Positions 43,813 through 51,932 are shown, counted from the first letter of the stretch. The stretch: DNA of 64,000 nucleotides from Halobaculum gomorrense (GCF_900129775.1 NZ_FQWV01000004.1:62001-126000); one strand, 5' to 3'. The notes: a model not told the origin generated them from the letters alone. Made by a program: numbers and translations.

Positions 43813-44265
43813 ATGGCAAGCAGTCAGCGCGCGGCCGACGGGGAGACCGTCGTCGCCGAGGAGACGACGCAGGTGCTGGAGTTCGGACTCGGCGACGAGA
43901 CGTACTGTCTCGACATCGCCTACATCGACGAAATCGTCGACGCGGGCGACCTCACGGCGATCCCGAACTCGCCGCGACACGTCGAGGGCGTGATGGACCT
44001 GCGCGGCAAGACGACGACGATCATCGACCCCAAGACGCTGTTGGGCGTCACCGGCACCGGCGCTCGCGAGCGGATCATCGTCTTCGATCCCGAGGAAGTT
44101 GACGACGGCGGCACCGTCGGCTGGGTCGTCGACGAGGTGTTCCAGGTGCGCGACGTGGCCGCCGACCAGGTCGACGAGGCGACGACCGCCGGCGACGACT
44201 CCGTCCGGGGGATCGTGAAAGGCGACGATCGGTTCGTCGTCTGGGTCGAGCCGCGAACCGAGTGA
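43813..44265 (+). CDS. cheW: Chemotaxis coupling protein CheW
   Basis: 150 residues, the normal length. SH3-like CheW domain: VLEFGLGDETYCLDIAYIDEIV, IPNSPRHVEGVMDLRGKTTTIIDPKTLLG, and VGWVVDEVFQVRDVAADQVD. Couples transducers to CheA. Transcribed divergently from cheB and followed after 190 bp by a KaiC-like ATPase gene with its own promoter. Confidence 0.95.
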   Translation: MASSQRAADGETVVAEETTQVLEFGLGDETYCLDIAYIDEIVDAGDLTAIPNSPRHVEGVMDLRGKTTTIIDPKTLLGVTGTGARERIIVFDPEEVDDGGTVGWVVDEVFQVRDVAADQVDEATTAGDDSVRGIVKGDDRFVVWVEPRTE

Positions 44266-44457
44266 CTCGCGTCCGGAAAACGGAGTGACTCACGGCTGGA
44301 GACAAGGTAGCCCGGGCGAACCGGACCTCGGCTTCCGAGCGACTCCAGACCGGTGCGCTCGCCCCCGATCGACGCAACCGGTACTGCGCGCCCCGGCGAT
44401 ATCATTGCTGAGTATCGGGAAGCAGTTCTTATCAGACCCCTCGTGCCGTAGTGTGGT

Positions 44458-45153
44458 ATGCGCGTTTCGAGCGGCGTTTCGGGGTTCGACGACCTCGTCG
44501 ACGGGGGGCTCCCCAGCGAACGGCTCTACGTCGTCTGCGGCCCGCCGGGAAGCGGGAAGACGACGTTCTCGGCACAGTTCATCGCGGAAGGGGCCGCGAC
44601 GGGTGACCGCTGCCTGTTTATCAGCATGCACGAGAGCCGTGCGGACCTCGAACGGGACATGGAAGCCTACGAGTTCGGGTTCGCCGAGGCGCTCGACTCC
44701 GGATCCGTCACCTTCCTCGACGCCTTCTCTTCGGAGGGGAAACGGTTCTTCGGGATGCCGGGCGACCGACGCGATGTCAACAGCGTCACCAACCGGATCA
44801 GTTCGTTCATCGAGTCGCGGGACATCGACCGGGTCGTCATCGATTCGACGATGCTGCTTCGGTATCTCCTCGACGACACCGACAACACGACGATGCGGTT
44901 TCTCTCGGCGCTCAAGCGCACCGGCGCGACCACGTACCTCATCTCCGAAATGACCGACCCCTCGGCGTATGCGGACGAGCACTTCCTGGCCCACGGCGTC
45001 GTCTTCTTCCACAACTACATGGAAGACGACGGGATGCGCCGCGGGCTCCAGGTCGTGAAGATGCGCGGCGCCGACGTGGACACCGACATCCAAGCGCTCG
45101 CCTTCACCGACGACGGGCTCGTCGTCGGCGACGGTCCGGCGGCCACCCACTGA
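44458..45153 (+). CDS. KaiC/RAD55-like ATPase in the taxis locus
   Basis: 231 residues. RecA fold with Walker A GPPGSGKTT (28-36), a Walker B-type strand (IDRVVIDSTMLL) and the KaiC start VSSGVSGFDDLVDGGLP. It is a single KaiC domain lacking the phospho-Ser/Thr region of clock KaiC, hence more like the GvpD/RAD55/ArlH group. Leaderless start from TTCTTATC (~44430). The next gene begins within its stop (TGATG), so the two are translationally coupled. Location between cheW and the arl-type genes suggests a regulator of taxis or motor genes, but no function is demonstrated. Confidence 0.82.
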   Translation: MRVSSGVSGFDDLVDGGLPSERLYVVCGPPGSGKTTFSAQFIAEGAATGDRCLFISMHESRADLERDMEAYEFGFAEALDSGSVTFLDAFSSEGKRFFGMPGDRRDVNSVTNRISSFIESRDIDRVVIDSTMLLRYLLDDTDNTTMRFLSALKRTGATTYLISEMTDPSAYADEHFLAHGVVFFHNYMEDDGMRRGLQVVKMRGADVDTDIQALAFTDDGLVVGDGPAATH

Positions 45154-45623
45154 TGTACGCCGACCGACTGGGGACCGACTGGGAGGACATCTCCGGCACC
45201 GAGGCGATCCGACGGGCGTACGCGCTCGGCGTCGCCGCCGCGTTCGGCTACGAGAACCGTGACGAGTTCGACCGCCTCAGAGCGGCGCTCGACACCTCCT
45301 ACGACCGCAGCATCATCGACCTCGCCTACCAGGAGGGGAAACACGAGGCAGCGGTCGTTCACGCCGACAGCGACGCGACGGACGGCGACGCCGTCTGGGA
45401 CCAACTCGTCGAGGGGGCGGCCCCGGCAGGCGCCGCCGGGCTCGACGACGGCGACGATATCGTCTCCGGTTCGCCGATCGACCGGCCGATCACGGCAGTC
45501 GAGCTCCCGGCGGCGCTCGAACGCGCGGGACTGCTCGAGGGCGGTACCGGCTTCGGCGCGCCCGGCTTCCCGTCGCTGCTCGGATCGGGGCCCGGGAACG
45601 ACGACACCGACGGGGGACCGTAG
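45153..45623 (+). CDS. Unknown protein coupled to the KaiC-like ATPase
   Basis: 156 residues starting at an ATG overlapping the upstream stop by 1 nt. The N-terminal ~70 residues are helical (EAIRRAYALGVAAAFGYENRDEFDRLRAALDTSYDRSIIDLAYQEGKHEA) and may be a small effector-binding or dimerisation unit; the rest is acidic and Gly/Pro-rich with low complexity. I do not recognise the family. The overlap implies it works with the ATPase. The following ~200 bp contain only the next gene's promoter. Confidence 0.7.
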   Translation: MYADRLGTDWEDISGTEAIRRAYALGVAAAFGYENRDEFDRLRAALDTSYDRSIIDLAYQEGKHEAAVVHADSDATDGDAVWDQLVEGAAPAGAAGLDDGDDIVSGSPIDRPITAVELPAALERAGLLEGGTGFGAPGFPSLLGSGPGNDDTDGGP

Positions 45624-45830
45624 CGTGGTGTCGGCGACACCGCCGGCACCGGCTCGGCGCCACCGCCCGACCGACTGCGACGCTGTCGGATCAGCGGACG
45701 CTTCGCCGACCGCAGTCGGCGCCTCCGCAGCCGCCAGCGACGGTGACGACCTGTGAGCCTCTACCGATCCGAGCTCCCGTTCCCGTCGGTTTGGACAAAG
45801 GTTTTAGCTGCCCGACGCATCCTCACGCGT

Positions 45831-46457
45831 ATGCTGGAGGACGCACCGCTGTCACTCGACGGCGGTGGCGGAGGCGAGAGTCTCCTCATCGCCGGTCCGC
45901 CCATGACTGGCAAGTACGCGCTCATGCTCCGTCTGCTGGCGGAGGCTGGCGAGCGCGGCGTCCTCATCACCACCGGCGACCCTGCCGAGCAGGTGCGCGC
46001 GGACTACGCCGACGCGGCCGGCGTCGCCCCGGAGTCCGTGGGAGTCGTCGACTGCGTCTCCAAGCAGCGGGGCGGCGATCTCCTCGACGACGAACTCGTC
46101 AGGTATGCCTCCTCACCGAAGAACATCACCGACATCGGGATGAAGTTCACCGACTTGTACGAGGCGTTCCGCGACACGGACGCAACCGTCGCCGTCGGCA
46201 TCAACTCGCTGTCGGAGCTGCTGATGTACCTCGACCCCCAAGATGTCTACCAGTTCGTGCGGGTGCTCACCCGGCAGGCGCAAAGTGAGGGATGGACGAC
46301 GATCGCCGTGATCAACTCCACCATGCACGACGAGCAGACGCTCCACACGATGTACGAGCCGTTCGACACCGTAGTCAACACCCGCGAGGAGGACGGCGCC
46401 CGCGAGCTCCGCGTCCGCAACCGCACGCAGGCGGCGACGGCGTGGACGACGTTCTGA
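45831..46457 (+). CDS. Second RAD55/KaiC-like ATPase
   Basis: 208 residues from the ATG at 45831, 27 nt from the TATA-like GGTTTTAG (45800-45807); an in-frame upstream GTG is rejected on that basis. Walker A-like GPPMTGKYA (22-30): the loop has K28 but Tyr where Ser/Thr is usual, which may weaken Mg-ATP binding. The rest (GVLITTGDPAEQVRADYADAAG; TVAVGINSLSELLMYLDPQDV) follows the RAD55 family. Degenerate P-loops are known in regulators of this group. Last gene of the taxis block. Confidence 0.78.
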   Translation: MLEDAPLSLDGGGGGESLLIAGPPMTGKYALMLRLLAEAGERGVLITTGDPAEQVRADYADAAGVAPESVGVVDCVSKQRGGDLLDDELVRYASSPKNITDIGMKFTDLYEAFRDTDATVAVGINSLSELLMYLDPQDVYQFVRVLTRQAQSEGWTTIAVINSTMHDEQTLHTMYEPFDTVVNTREEDGARELRVRNRTQAATAWTTF

Positions 46458-46522
46458 CCGAGGCAGTTCGGGGACTACCGCAGTTTCTCTGCGCAGTACC
46501 TACGACACCGTCGCCTGATACG

Positions 46523-46861
46523 TTATCTCTCACCCGCTTCGATGTCGATTTCGACGGCACTCGTCGGAGGGCTGAGTCCGATCTCTACACGCTCACCACC
46601 CACAACGTTGAATACGGCGGCGTACGCGACGCCGCGTCATCGATCGAGCCCCAGGTGTTCGCCCGTGTCGGAGCCCATCTCGAGCTGCTCCGACAGTTGC
46701 GTGTTCCCAGTCTGTGTGTTCGTCACCGTGACCGCAAGTTGCTGTGAGCGCTCCGTTCGATCGAATATCGAGATGGAAATCGGCTTCGCGCCGAGTCCGA
46801 GACAGCCAGCAGCGAGGACACACCCACGGAGTCCACCGACGATCAGTTCCCTGCACTCCAC
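46523..46861 (-). pseudogene. Lipoprotein-like gene interrupted by an in-frame TGA
   Basis: A GTG at 46861 opens a frame with a lipobox-like start (GGLRGCVLAAGCLGLG) and a beta-rich body (LAVTVTNTQTGNTQLSEQL). TGA at 46639-46637 stops it after 74 residues, but the same frame continues protein-like for 37 codons (GVAYAAVFNVVGGERVEIGL) to TAA at 46525-46523. Reading through gives 112 positions in a single frame. The pattern fits a small haloarchaeal surface lipoprotein with a nonsense mutation, perhaps CGA to TGA. Haloarchaea are not known to recode UGA. A sequencing error is possible. Confidence 0.5.
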
Positions 46862-46952
46862 TACGACTCACCCCCGGCGTTGGCTGTCTTCACGGGTCGC
46901 TCCGCCGACAGGCCAATAAAAAGCCAGGCTGTGCTCCGACGAGTGGGGCGAC

Positions 46953-47164
46953 CAGAGTTTCGGAGTTTGGATTTTGATGCGTGCCTTATTTTCACGTGGT
47001 CTGTGAATGGATAGTTTTTCGTCCGGCGATTAGGCTGCAGTCGCGGAGTATGTCGCTCAGAAAAGTTTTCTGAGTGATAAAATTACGGAACCGCAAGACA
47101 GCTCCTGTTTCACAGGTCCTTCATATGAACAGAAGGCACACATCAAAGCCATCCTCCGAGGTTG
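46953..47164 (+). mobile_element. 212-bp MITE, copy A, with 9-bp target-site duplication
   Basis: The element starts CAGAGTTTCGGAG and ends CTCCGAGGTTG. It has imperfect ~35-bp terminal inverted repeats (TCGGAGttTGG...GATGcGTGCCTT against TCGGAGgaTGG...GATGtGTGCCTT). TGGGGCGAC flanks it on both sides (46944-46952 and 47165-47173). It has no ORF and is AT-rich compared with its surroundings. It is gap-free alignable to copy B on the opposite strand. The parent transposase family is unknown; it inserted upstream of the DUF5783-like gene. Confidence 0.85.
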
Positions 47165-47256
47165 TGGGGCGACGGCTCCATCAATTCCATATCGCGTTAT
47201 TCGATTTACAGCGACCGACCGTCGGGCTTACACCTCCGCCCGCTAATCGTCCGATA

Positions 47257-47592
47257 ATGGCCGAGTTCGACCCCGAGCAGTTCGAAGACAAGTACGCGAA
47301 CTACTTCCCGGAGCTTCAGCGGGCGTACAAGAACGCGTTCGAGACGATGAACGACCAGTTCGACTCGGAGCTGATACACGGCATCGACCAGCAGATCCTC
47401 AACGAGTCCGAACCGTTCTACGACGAGGAGTCGGAGACGTTCCGCGTCGAGCTCCCCGAGAACCCCACAGATCGACTGACCGCCATCGCCGTCGACGACG
47501 ACAAGCTCGCGCAGACGCTCGACCGCTACGTGACCGAGATCGAGTCGGAGCTGTACCGGGTGTTCGACGTTGAACCGCCCGCTGTCGACTGA
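47257..47592 (+). CDS. DUF5783-like haloarchaeal protein
   Basis: 111 residues, acidic, helical: EQFEDKYANYFPELQRAYKNAFETMN, ALIHGIDQQ-type middle (SELIHGIDQQILNESEPFY) and DRYVTEIESELYRVFDV at the end. I recall this family as DUF5783 from haloarchaeal genomes; no function known. The leaderless ATG lies about 27 nt from a GGCTTACA element. It is flanked by two MITE copies and followed 62 bp later by the NifU-domain gene. Confidence 0.75.
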   Translation: MAEFDPEQFEDKYANYFPELQRAYKNAFETMNDQFDSELIHGIDQQILNESEPFYDEESETFRVELPENPTDRLTAIAVDDDKLAQTLDRYVTEIESELYRVFDVEPPAVD

Positions 47593-47654
47593 ATCGGCAC
47601 ACTGTACCCCCGCGAGCACAAGGTTGAAACCCTCGTGCCGCCAACCAACACGTA

Positions 47655-48041
47655 ATGAGCGCCGACTCTCAGGACGACGGCGGCGAGGACGAACTGCGCG
47701 AGCGCGTGACGAACTTCCTGCGCCGCAACTTCCCGCAGATCCAGATGCACGGCGGCAGCGCGGCCATCCAGCACCTTGACCGCGAGACGGGCGAGGTCCA
47801 CATCTCGCTGGGCGGCGCCTGCTCCGGGTGCGGCATCTCGCCGATGACGATCCAGGCGATCAAATCGCGTATGACCAAGGAGATACCCGAGATCAACGAG
47901 GTCGTCGCCGACACCGGCATGGGATCGGGCGCCGACGGCGACCTCGGCGGTATGGGTAGCTCCGACGCCGGGATGTCCCCTTCGTTCCCCGGTGATTCCT
48001 CGGACGGCGAGGAAGACGAAGGGCCGCAGGCGCCGTTCTGA
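47655..48041 (+). CDS. NifU C-terminal-domain iron-sulfur scaffold protein
   Basis: 128 residues. The NifU-type domain spans about 10-85 with the cluster-binding CxxC in GACSGCGISPMTIQAIK, followed by a Gly/Ser/Asp-rich tail. Proteins of this kind (Nfu) carry and deliver Fe-S clusters. The gene's stop codon lies inside the 7-8 bp duplicated by the insertion of MITE copy B, so the element inserted exactly at the gene's end without disrupting it. A GTTGAAAC element lies about 27 nt before the start. Confidence 0.88.
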   Translation: MSADSQDDGGEDELRERVTNFLRRNFPQIQMHGGSAAIQHLDRETGEVHISLGGACSGCGISPMTIQAIKSRMTKEIPEINEVVADTGMGSGADGDLGGMGSSDAGMSPSFPGDSSDGEEDEGPQAPF

Positions 48042-48044
48042 GCC

Positions 48045-48256
48045 CAACCTCGGAGGATGGTTTTGATGTGTGCCTTCTGTTCATGTGTTAAATCTGTGAA
48101 ACAGGAGCAGTCTTGTGGTTCGACATTTCTATCACTCAGAAAACGTTTCTAAACGACATACTCCGTGACTTGACCCTAATCGACAGATGAAAGCCTATCT
48201 ATCTGATGACAGTGTGAAAATAAGCCACGCATCAGATCCCATCCTCCGAAACTCTG
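48045..48256 (-). mobile_element. 212-bp MITE, copy B, inverted relative to copy A
   Basis: Same ends as copy A in opposite orientation, same length, and clear similarity along its whole length without gaps. Flanks are TCTGAGCC (48037-48044) and TCTGAGCG (48257-48264), an imperfect target duplication that differs from copy A's, so the two insertions were independent events. It has no ORF and contains an internal GAAACGTTTTC-type near-palindrome. The 286 bp between it and the sulfatase gene show only that gene's ribosome site. Confidence 0.85.
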
Positions 48257-48542
48257 TCTGAGCGACGACCCACGTTCGTTCTCGCGGTCGGTTTCCGTTC
48301 GCGTCTCCCGGAGCGACCGCGCTGCCGAGGAGCGGTACCGCTTCGATTCTCTTCGCTGTTTCTCCGTATTTCGATTCGAGAGGGCTGTCTCGCCACGATC
48401 CATACTGTCCACCGGCATGCGTTCGATCCCATCTATACACCGAATAACGCGATATCGAATGGCCGGATCGACCCTGTACGCACCGTCGTCTCTCGCTGAA
48501 GAGACCAGAAGAGGGATTACCGGCGAGGGGAATCCGGAGGAC

Positions 48543-50126
48543 ATGAGCGACGACTCGCCCGAGAACGTGCTGTTCGTCGTGCTCGACACGGTTCGGAAGG
48601 ATCGGCTCGGGCCGTACGGCTACGACGGGGGGACGACGCCGGGGCTGGACGCGTTCAGCGAGGAGGCGACGGTCTTCGAGAACGCCGTCGCGCCCGCGCC
48701 GTGGACGCTCCCCGTGCACGCGTCGCTGTTCACCGGGATGTACCCGCACCGCCACGGCGCCGACCAGGAGAACCCGTATCTGGAGGGAGCGACGACGCTG
48801 GCGGAGACGCTCTCGGCGGCGGGCTATCGGACGGCCTGCTACTCCTCGAACGCCTGGATCACGCCCTATACCCATCTCACGGACGGCTTCGACGACCAGG
48901 ACAACTTCTTCGAGGTGATGCCCGGCGACTTCCTCTCGGGGCCGCTCGCGCGCGCCTGGAAGGCGATGAACGACAACGACGGGCTCCGGACGGTCGCGGA
49001 CAAACTCGTCTCGCTGGGCAACGTCGCCCACGAGTACCTCGCCAGCGGCGAGGGCGCCGACTCGAAGACGCCGGCGGTGATCGACCGCACGAAGTCGTTC
49101 GTCGACGACGCGGACGCCGACGGCGACGACTGGTTCGCGTTCATCAACCTGATGGACGCACACCTGCCGTATCACCCGCCTCAGGAGTACGTCGACGAGT
49201 ACGCGCCGGGCGTCGACTCGACCGCGGTGTGCCAGAACTCCAAGGAGTACAACGCGGGCGCTCGCGACATCGACAGCGAGGAGTGGGAGGCCATTCGCGG
49301 GCTCTACGACGCGGAGATCGCCCACATCGACGACCAGCTCACCCGGCTGTTCGAGTGGCTCAAGGAGACCGATCGCTGGGAGGACACCGCTGTCGTCGTC
49401 TGCGCCGACCACGGCGAACTCCACGGCGAACACGACCTCTACGGCCACGAGTTTTGCCTGTACGACCAGTTGATCAACGTCCCGCTCATGGTCAAACATC
49501 CCGACCTGAACGGGGGCCGCCGCGAGGACACCGTCGAACTGCTCGACACCTACCACACGGTCCTCGACACGCTCGGGGTCGAGGGCGGCGTCCCCGCCGC
49601 CGCCGCCGACGAGGAGGCCGTCGCGCTCGACCGCACCAGATCGCTGTTGTCGGCCGACTACCGCGAGTTCGCGGGCGTCGACGATGCCGACCGCGACCCC
49701 GGCCAGCGCGCCTCACCCGACGGCGACTTCGGCTTCGTGGAGTACTCGCGCCCCGTCGTGGAGCTGAAACAGTTGGAGGAGAAGGCGTCGAGCGCGGGGA
49801 TCGAACTCCCCGATGACTCCCGGTTCTACTCGCGGATGCGCGCGGCCCGCTCGACGGACGCGAAGTACGTCCGTATCGACCGGATCCCGGACGAGGCGTT
49901 CCGGATCGACGAGGACCCCGCCGAGGAGCGGAACGTCGCCGGCGCCGCAGGCAGCGACGAGGACGACGACCGCATCGCCGAAGCCGAGTCCCGGCTCGGC
50001 GAGTTCGAGACCGCCGCCGGCGGCGCGTGGACCGACGCCGCCGACGGCGCGGTGACGGACGACTCGCTCGACAAGATGGACGACGAGGCGACCGAGCGAC
50101 TCCGCGATCTGGGATACGTCGAGTAA
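48543..50126 (+). CDS. Sulfatase-fold hydrolase with Thr at the nucleophile position
   Basis: 527 residues from the ATG at 48543, with GGAGG 4 nt before it. Alkaline phosphatase/sulfatase superfamily: metal ligand in VVLDTVRKDRLGPYGY (D15), second metal site ADHGELHGEHDLYGHE, His in LMDAHLPYHPP. The nucleophile segment is PWTLPVHASLFTG, with T55 where true sulfatases have Cys/Ser in C/S-x-P-x-R, and the Arg is replaced. So it is more likely a phosphodiesterase, phosphotransferase or non-FGly sulfatase, possibly acting on surface glycans. There is no signal peptide, and an acidic C-terminus. No glycan genes next to it. Confidence 0.82.
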   Translation: MSDDSPENVLFVVLDTVRKDRLGPYGYDGGTTPGLDAFSEEATVFENAVAPAPWTLPVHASLFTGMYPHRHGADQENPYLEGATTLAETLSAAGYRTACYSSNAWITPYTHLTDGFDDQDNFFEVMPGDFLSGPLARAWKAMNDNDGLRTVADKLVSLGNVAHEYLASGEGADSKTPAVIDRTKSFVDDADADGDDWFAFINLMDAHLPYHPPQEYVDEYAPGVDSTAVCQNSKEYNAGARDIDSEEWEAIRGLYDAEIAHIDDQLTRLFEWLKETDRWEDTAVVVCADHGELHGEHDLYGHEFCLYDQLINVPLMVKHPDLNGGRREDTVELLDTYHTVLDTLGVEGGVPAAAADEEAVALDRTRSLLSADYREFAGVDDADRDPGQRASPDGDFGFVEYSRPVVELKQLEEKASSAGIELPDDSRFYSRMRAARSTDAKYVRIDRIPDEAFRIDEDPAEERNVAGAAGSDEDDDRIAEAESRLGEFETAAGGAWTDAADGAVTDDSLDKMDDEATERLRDLGYVE

Positions 50127-50237
50127 GCTCCGATTCCTACTCCCGTCTGTTGGATATTCGAACGAACACGCTTTCTGAAAAACCGTTAGCAGAGTCGACG
50201 AATCGGCGCATCGTCACCGGACTCCAAGCTCCCCGTT

Positions 50238-51164
50238 TCACCCCCCGTTGTGATCCCGCTCCCATGTCCGCAGCAGATCCGCCATCGTCCGGTTCGTCGG
50301 AGTGTCGACGCCGCGGTCGCGGCCACGGTCGACGACGGCGCCGGTGATCGCGTCGACCTCGGTCCGGCTCCCCGACTCCACGTCCCGACGCATCGACGAG
50401 CGGTTGGCCGCGGTCTCCGCGACGACGGTGTCGACGGCGTCGACGGCCTCCTCGTCGCTGAGGGCGACGCCCTCGACGCGGGCCACGCGGGCCGCCTCAC
50501 GGGCGGCGCGGTGGGCGACCGCGCGACCCGGCTCGTCTGCGAGCGCGCCGTTGGGCACGCGCGCCAGCGCGGTCACGGCGTTGATACCGGCGTTGACGGC
50601 GAGCTTCTCCCAGCGTCGGCGGGACATCCGGGGGTCCGCTTCGCATGCGAGTCCGCACTCGCGAAACGCAGCGGCGACGCGCTCGGCCCGGTCGCTCGCG
50701 GCGTCGCCGTCCTCCGCGAGGCGGGCGTCCGCGAACTCGCCGACGTGGATCCGCCCGACGCCCGTGCAGCGGACCTCGCCCGGGCCGACGAGTTCGGCCC
50801 CGTAGGTGGCCGATCCCGCGATCACGCGGTCGCCGAGGCGCTCCGCGAGCGTCTCCTCCGTGAGGCCGTTCGAGAGCGCACAGACGAGCGCGGGGTCGCC
50901 GGTCGCGAGGGATTCGGCGGCGGTCGCCGTGTCGTACGCCTTCACCGTCACGAGCGCGAGGTCGCAGGTCAGATCCGCGGACGTGGGATCGGTCGTCGCC
51001 CGCGGTCGGGTGTGCGCGTCGAGGTCGCCGACGACGCGCAGCCCCTGTCCCGCAATCCGTCGGGCGTGCGGGTCGCGTGCGACGAGCGTGACCTGGTGCT
51101 CGCGGGCGAGCATCCCGCCGACCAGACTCCCGAGCGCGCCAGCGCCGAACACGACGATCTCCAT
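50238..51164 (-). CDS. panE: Ketopantoate reductase-like (ApbA/PanE)
   Basis: 308 residues. Rossmann start MEIVVFGAGALGSLVGGML, catalytic Lys in RRWEKLAVNAGINAVTAL and Glu in SRTEVDAITGAVVDRG, all as in PanE. Reduces 2-dehydropantoate to pantoate with NADPH on the way to coenzyme A. Other 2-ketoacid reductases share the fold, so the substrate is not certain. Single gene. Confidence 0.85.
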   Translation of the reverse strand: MEIVVFGAGALGSLVGGMLAREHQVTLVARDPHARRIAGQGLRVVGDLDAHTRPRATTDPTSADLTCDLALVTVKAYDTATAAESLATGDPALVCALSNGLTEETLAERLGDRVIAGSATYGAELVGPGEVRCTGVGRIHVGEFADARLAEDGDAASDRAERVAAAFRECGLACEADPRMSRRRWEKLAVNAGINAVTALARVPNGALADEPGRAVAHRAAREAARVARVEGVALSDEEAVDAVDTVVAETAANRSSMRRDVESGSRTEVDAITGAVVDRGRDRGVDTPTNRTMADLLRTWERDHNGG

Positions 51165-51242
51165 GCCTGCGGGTGCGCGGGAGACGAAAAGAGCGGTTCG
51201 GTCGCGGCCTCGGTCGATATCCGTCGAGTCGTGGGTCTCCGG

Positions 51243-51536
51243 TCAGTCTTCGATCCAGTAGTAAATCTGTTCACGCGCTGCGTCGCAGTTCGGGCACGCC
51301 TCCGGCATGCCGTCGCTGAGGTCACCCATCTCGCCGCAGTCGGAACAGCGCCACATCAACTCGCCTTCGCCGAACTCGTGGCCCGTCCGCTCGTGTTCGA
51401 TAGACAGCGAGACGATTCCCTCGCGCGTGCTCACGTAGAAGCCGCCCTCGTCGAACCCGCGAACTGTGCCCAGTTCCCTCCCCGACTCGGTGTACACGCG
51501 CTGGCCGACGCCGATCGCTGGTCGCTCATCGCTCAT
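51243..51536 (-). CDS. Rubredoxin-like zinc protein (paralogue 1)
   Basis: 97 residues from the ATG at 51536 (TATA-like element GTTTATCG complement near 51562). An N-terminal PRC-barrel-like part (GQRVYTESGRELGTVRGFDEGGFYV) is joined to a rubredoxin-like zinc ribbon MWRCSDCGEMG...PEACPNCDA and a conserved end YYWIED. I recall this layout as DUF7130. Its neighbour upstream has the same architecture and ends YYWAED, so the pair arose by tandem duplication. Confidence 0.8.
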   Translation of the reverse strand: MSDERPAIGVGQRVYTESGRELGTVRGFDEGGFYVSTREGIVSLSIEHERTGHEFGEGELMWRCSDCGEMGDLSDGMPEACPNCDAAREQIYYWIED

Positions 51537-51626
51537 AAGTGACAGTTTCGCTGCGAGCACGATAAACTCGGCGGGCGGTCGCTGGAACGGCGGCGATCGC
51601 TGAGTGGCGCTGCCTCCCGGGTGGAG

Positions 51627-51932
51627 TCAGTCCTCGGCCCAGTAGTACAGTTCCTCTCGCGAGGCGGCGCAGTCCGGGCAGCTCTCGGGGAGGTCGCCTT
51701 CGATCTGGCCCATCGCTCCGCACTCCCAACAGCGCCACATCACGTACGCCTTGCCGAAGATGTCGCGGGCCTCATCGAGCGTCACTGCCCCGGTCTCCTC
51801 GCCGGCGAGGACGTAGAAGCCGGCGTCGTCGACGCCGCGAACAGTCCCGAGTTCGTTGCCGTCGGCGTCGTACACGGACTGTCCGGCCGAGATGTCCGCC
51901 AACTCCACCCCTTCGCGTTGTTCGGTGGCCAT
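51627..51932 (-). CDS. Rubredoxin-like zinc protein (paralogue 2)
   Basis: 101 residues, same domain order as the downstream paralogue: GQSVYDADGNELGTVRGVDDAGFYVLAG, MWRCWECGAMG, PESCPDCAA, YYWAED. It has its own leaderless promoter (GGTTAAC complement, 51955-51961). Four cysteines in two CxxC pairs bind zinc or iron. Function unknown; PRC-barrel proteins often bind partners or RNA. Confidence 0.8.
   Translation of the reverse strand: MATEQREGVELADISAGQSVYDADGNELGTVRGVDDAGFYVLAGEETGAVTLDEARDIFGKAYVMWRCWECGAMGQIEGDLPESCPDCAASREELYYWAED

Noticed and set aside
46523-46861. Selenocysteine or other UGA recoding
   Set aside because: Haloarchaea are not known to have selenocysteine machinery and no SECIS-like structure is apparent; a nonsense mutation is simpler.
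46953-48256. Composite transposon carrying the NifU-domain gene
   Set aside because: The two MITE copies have different target-site duplications, showing independent insertion rather than one composite event.
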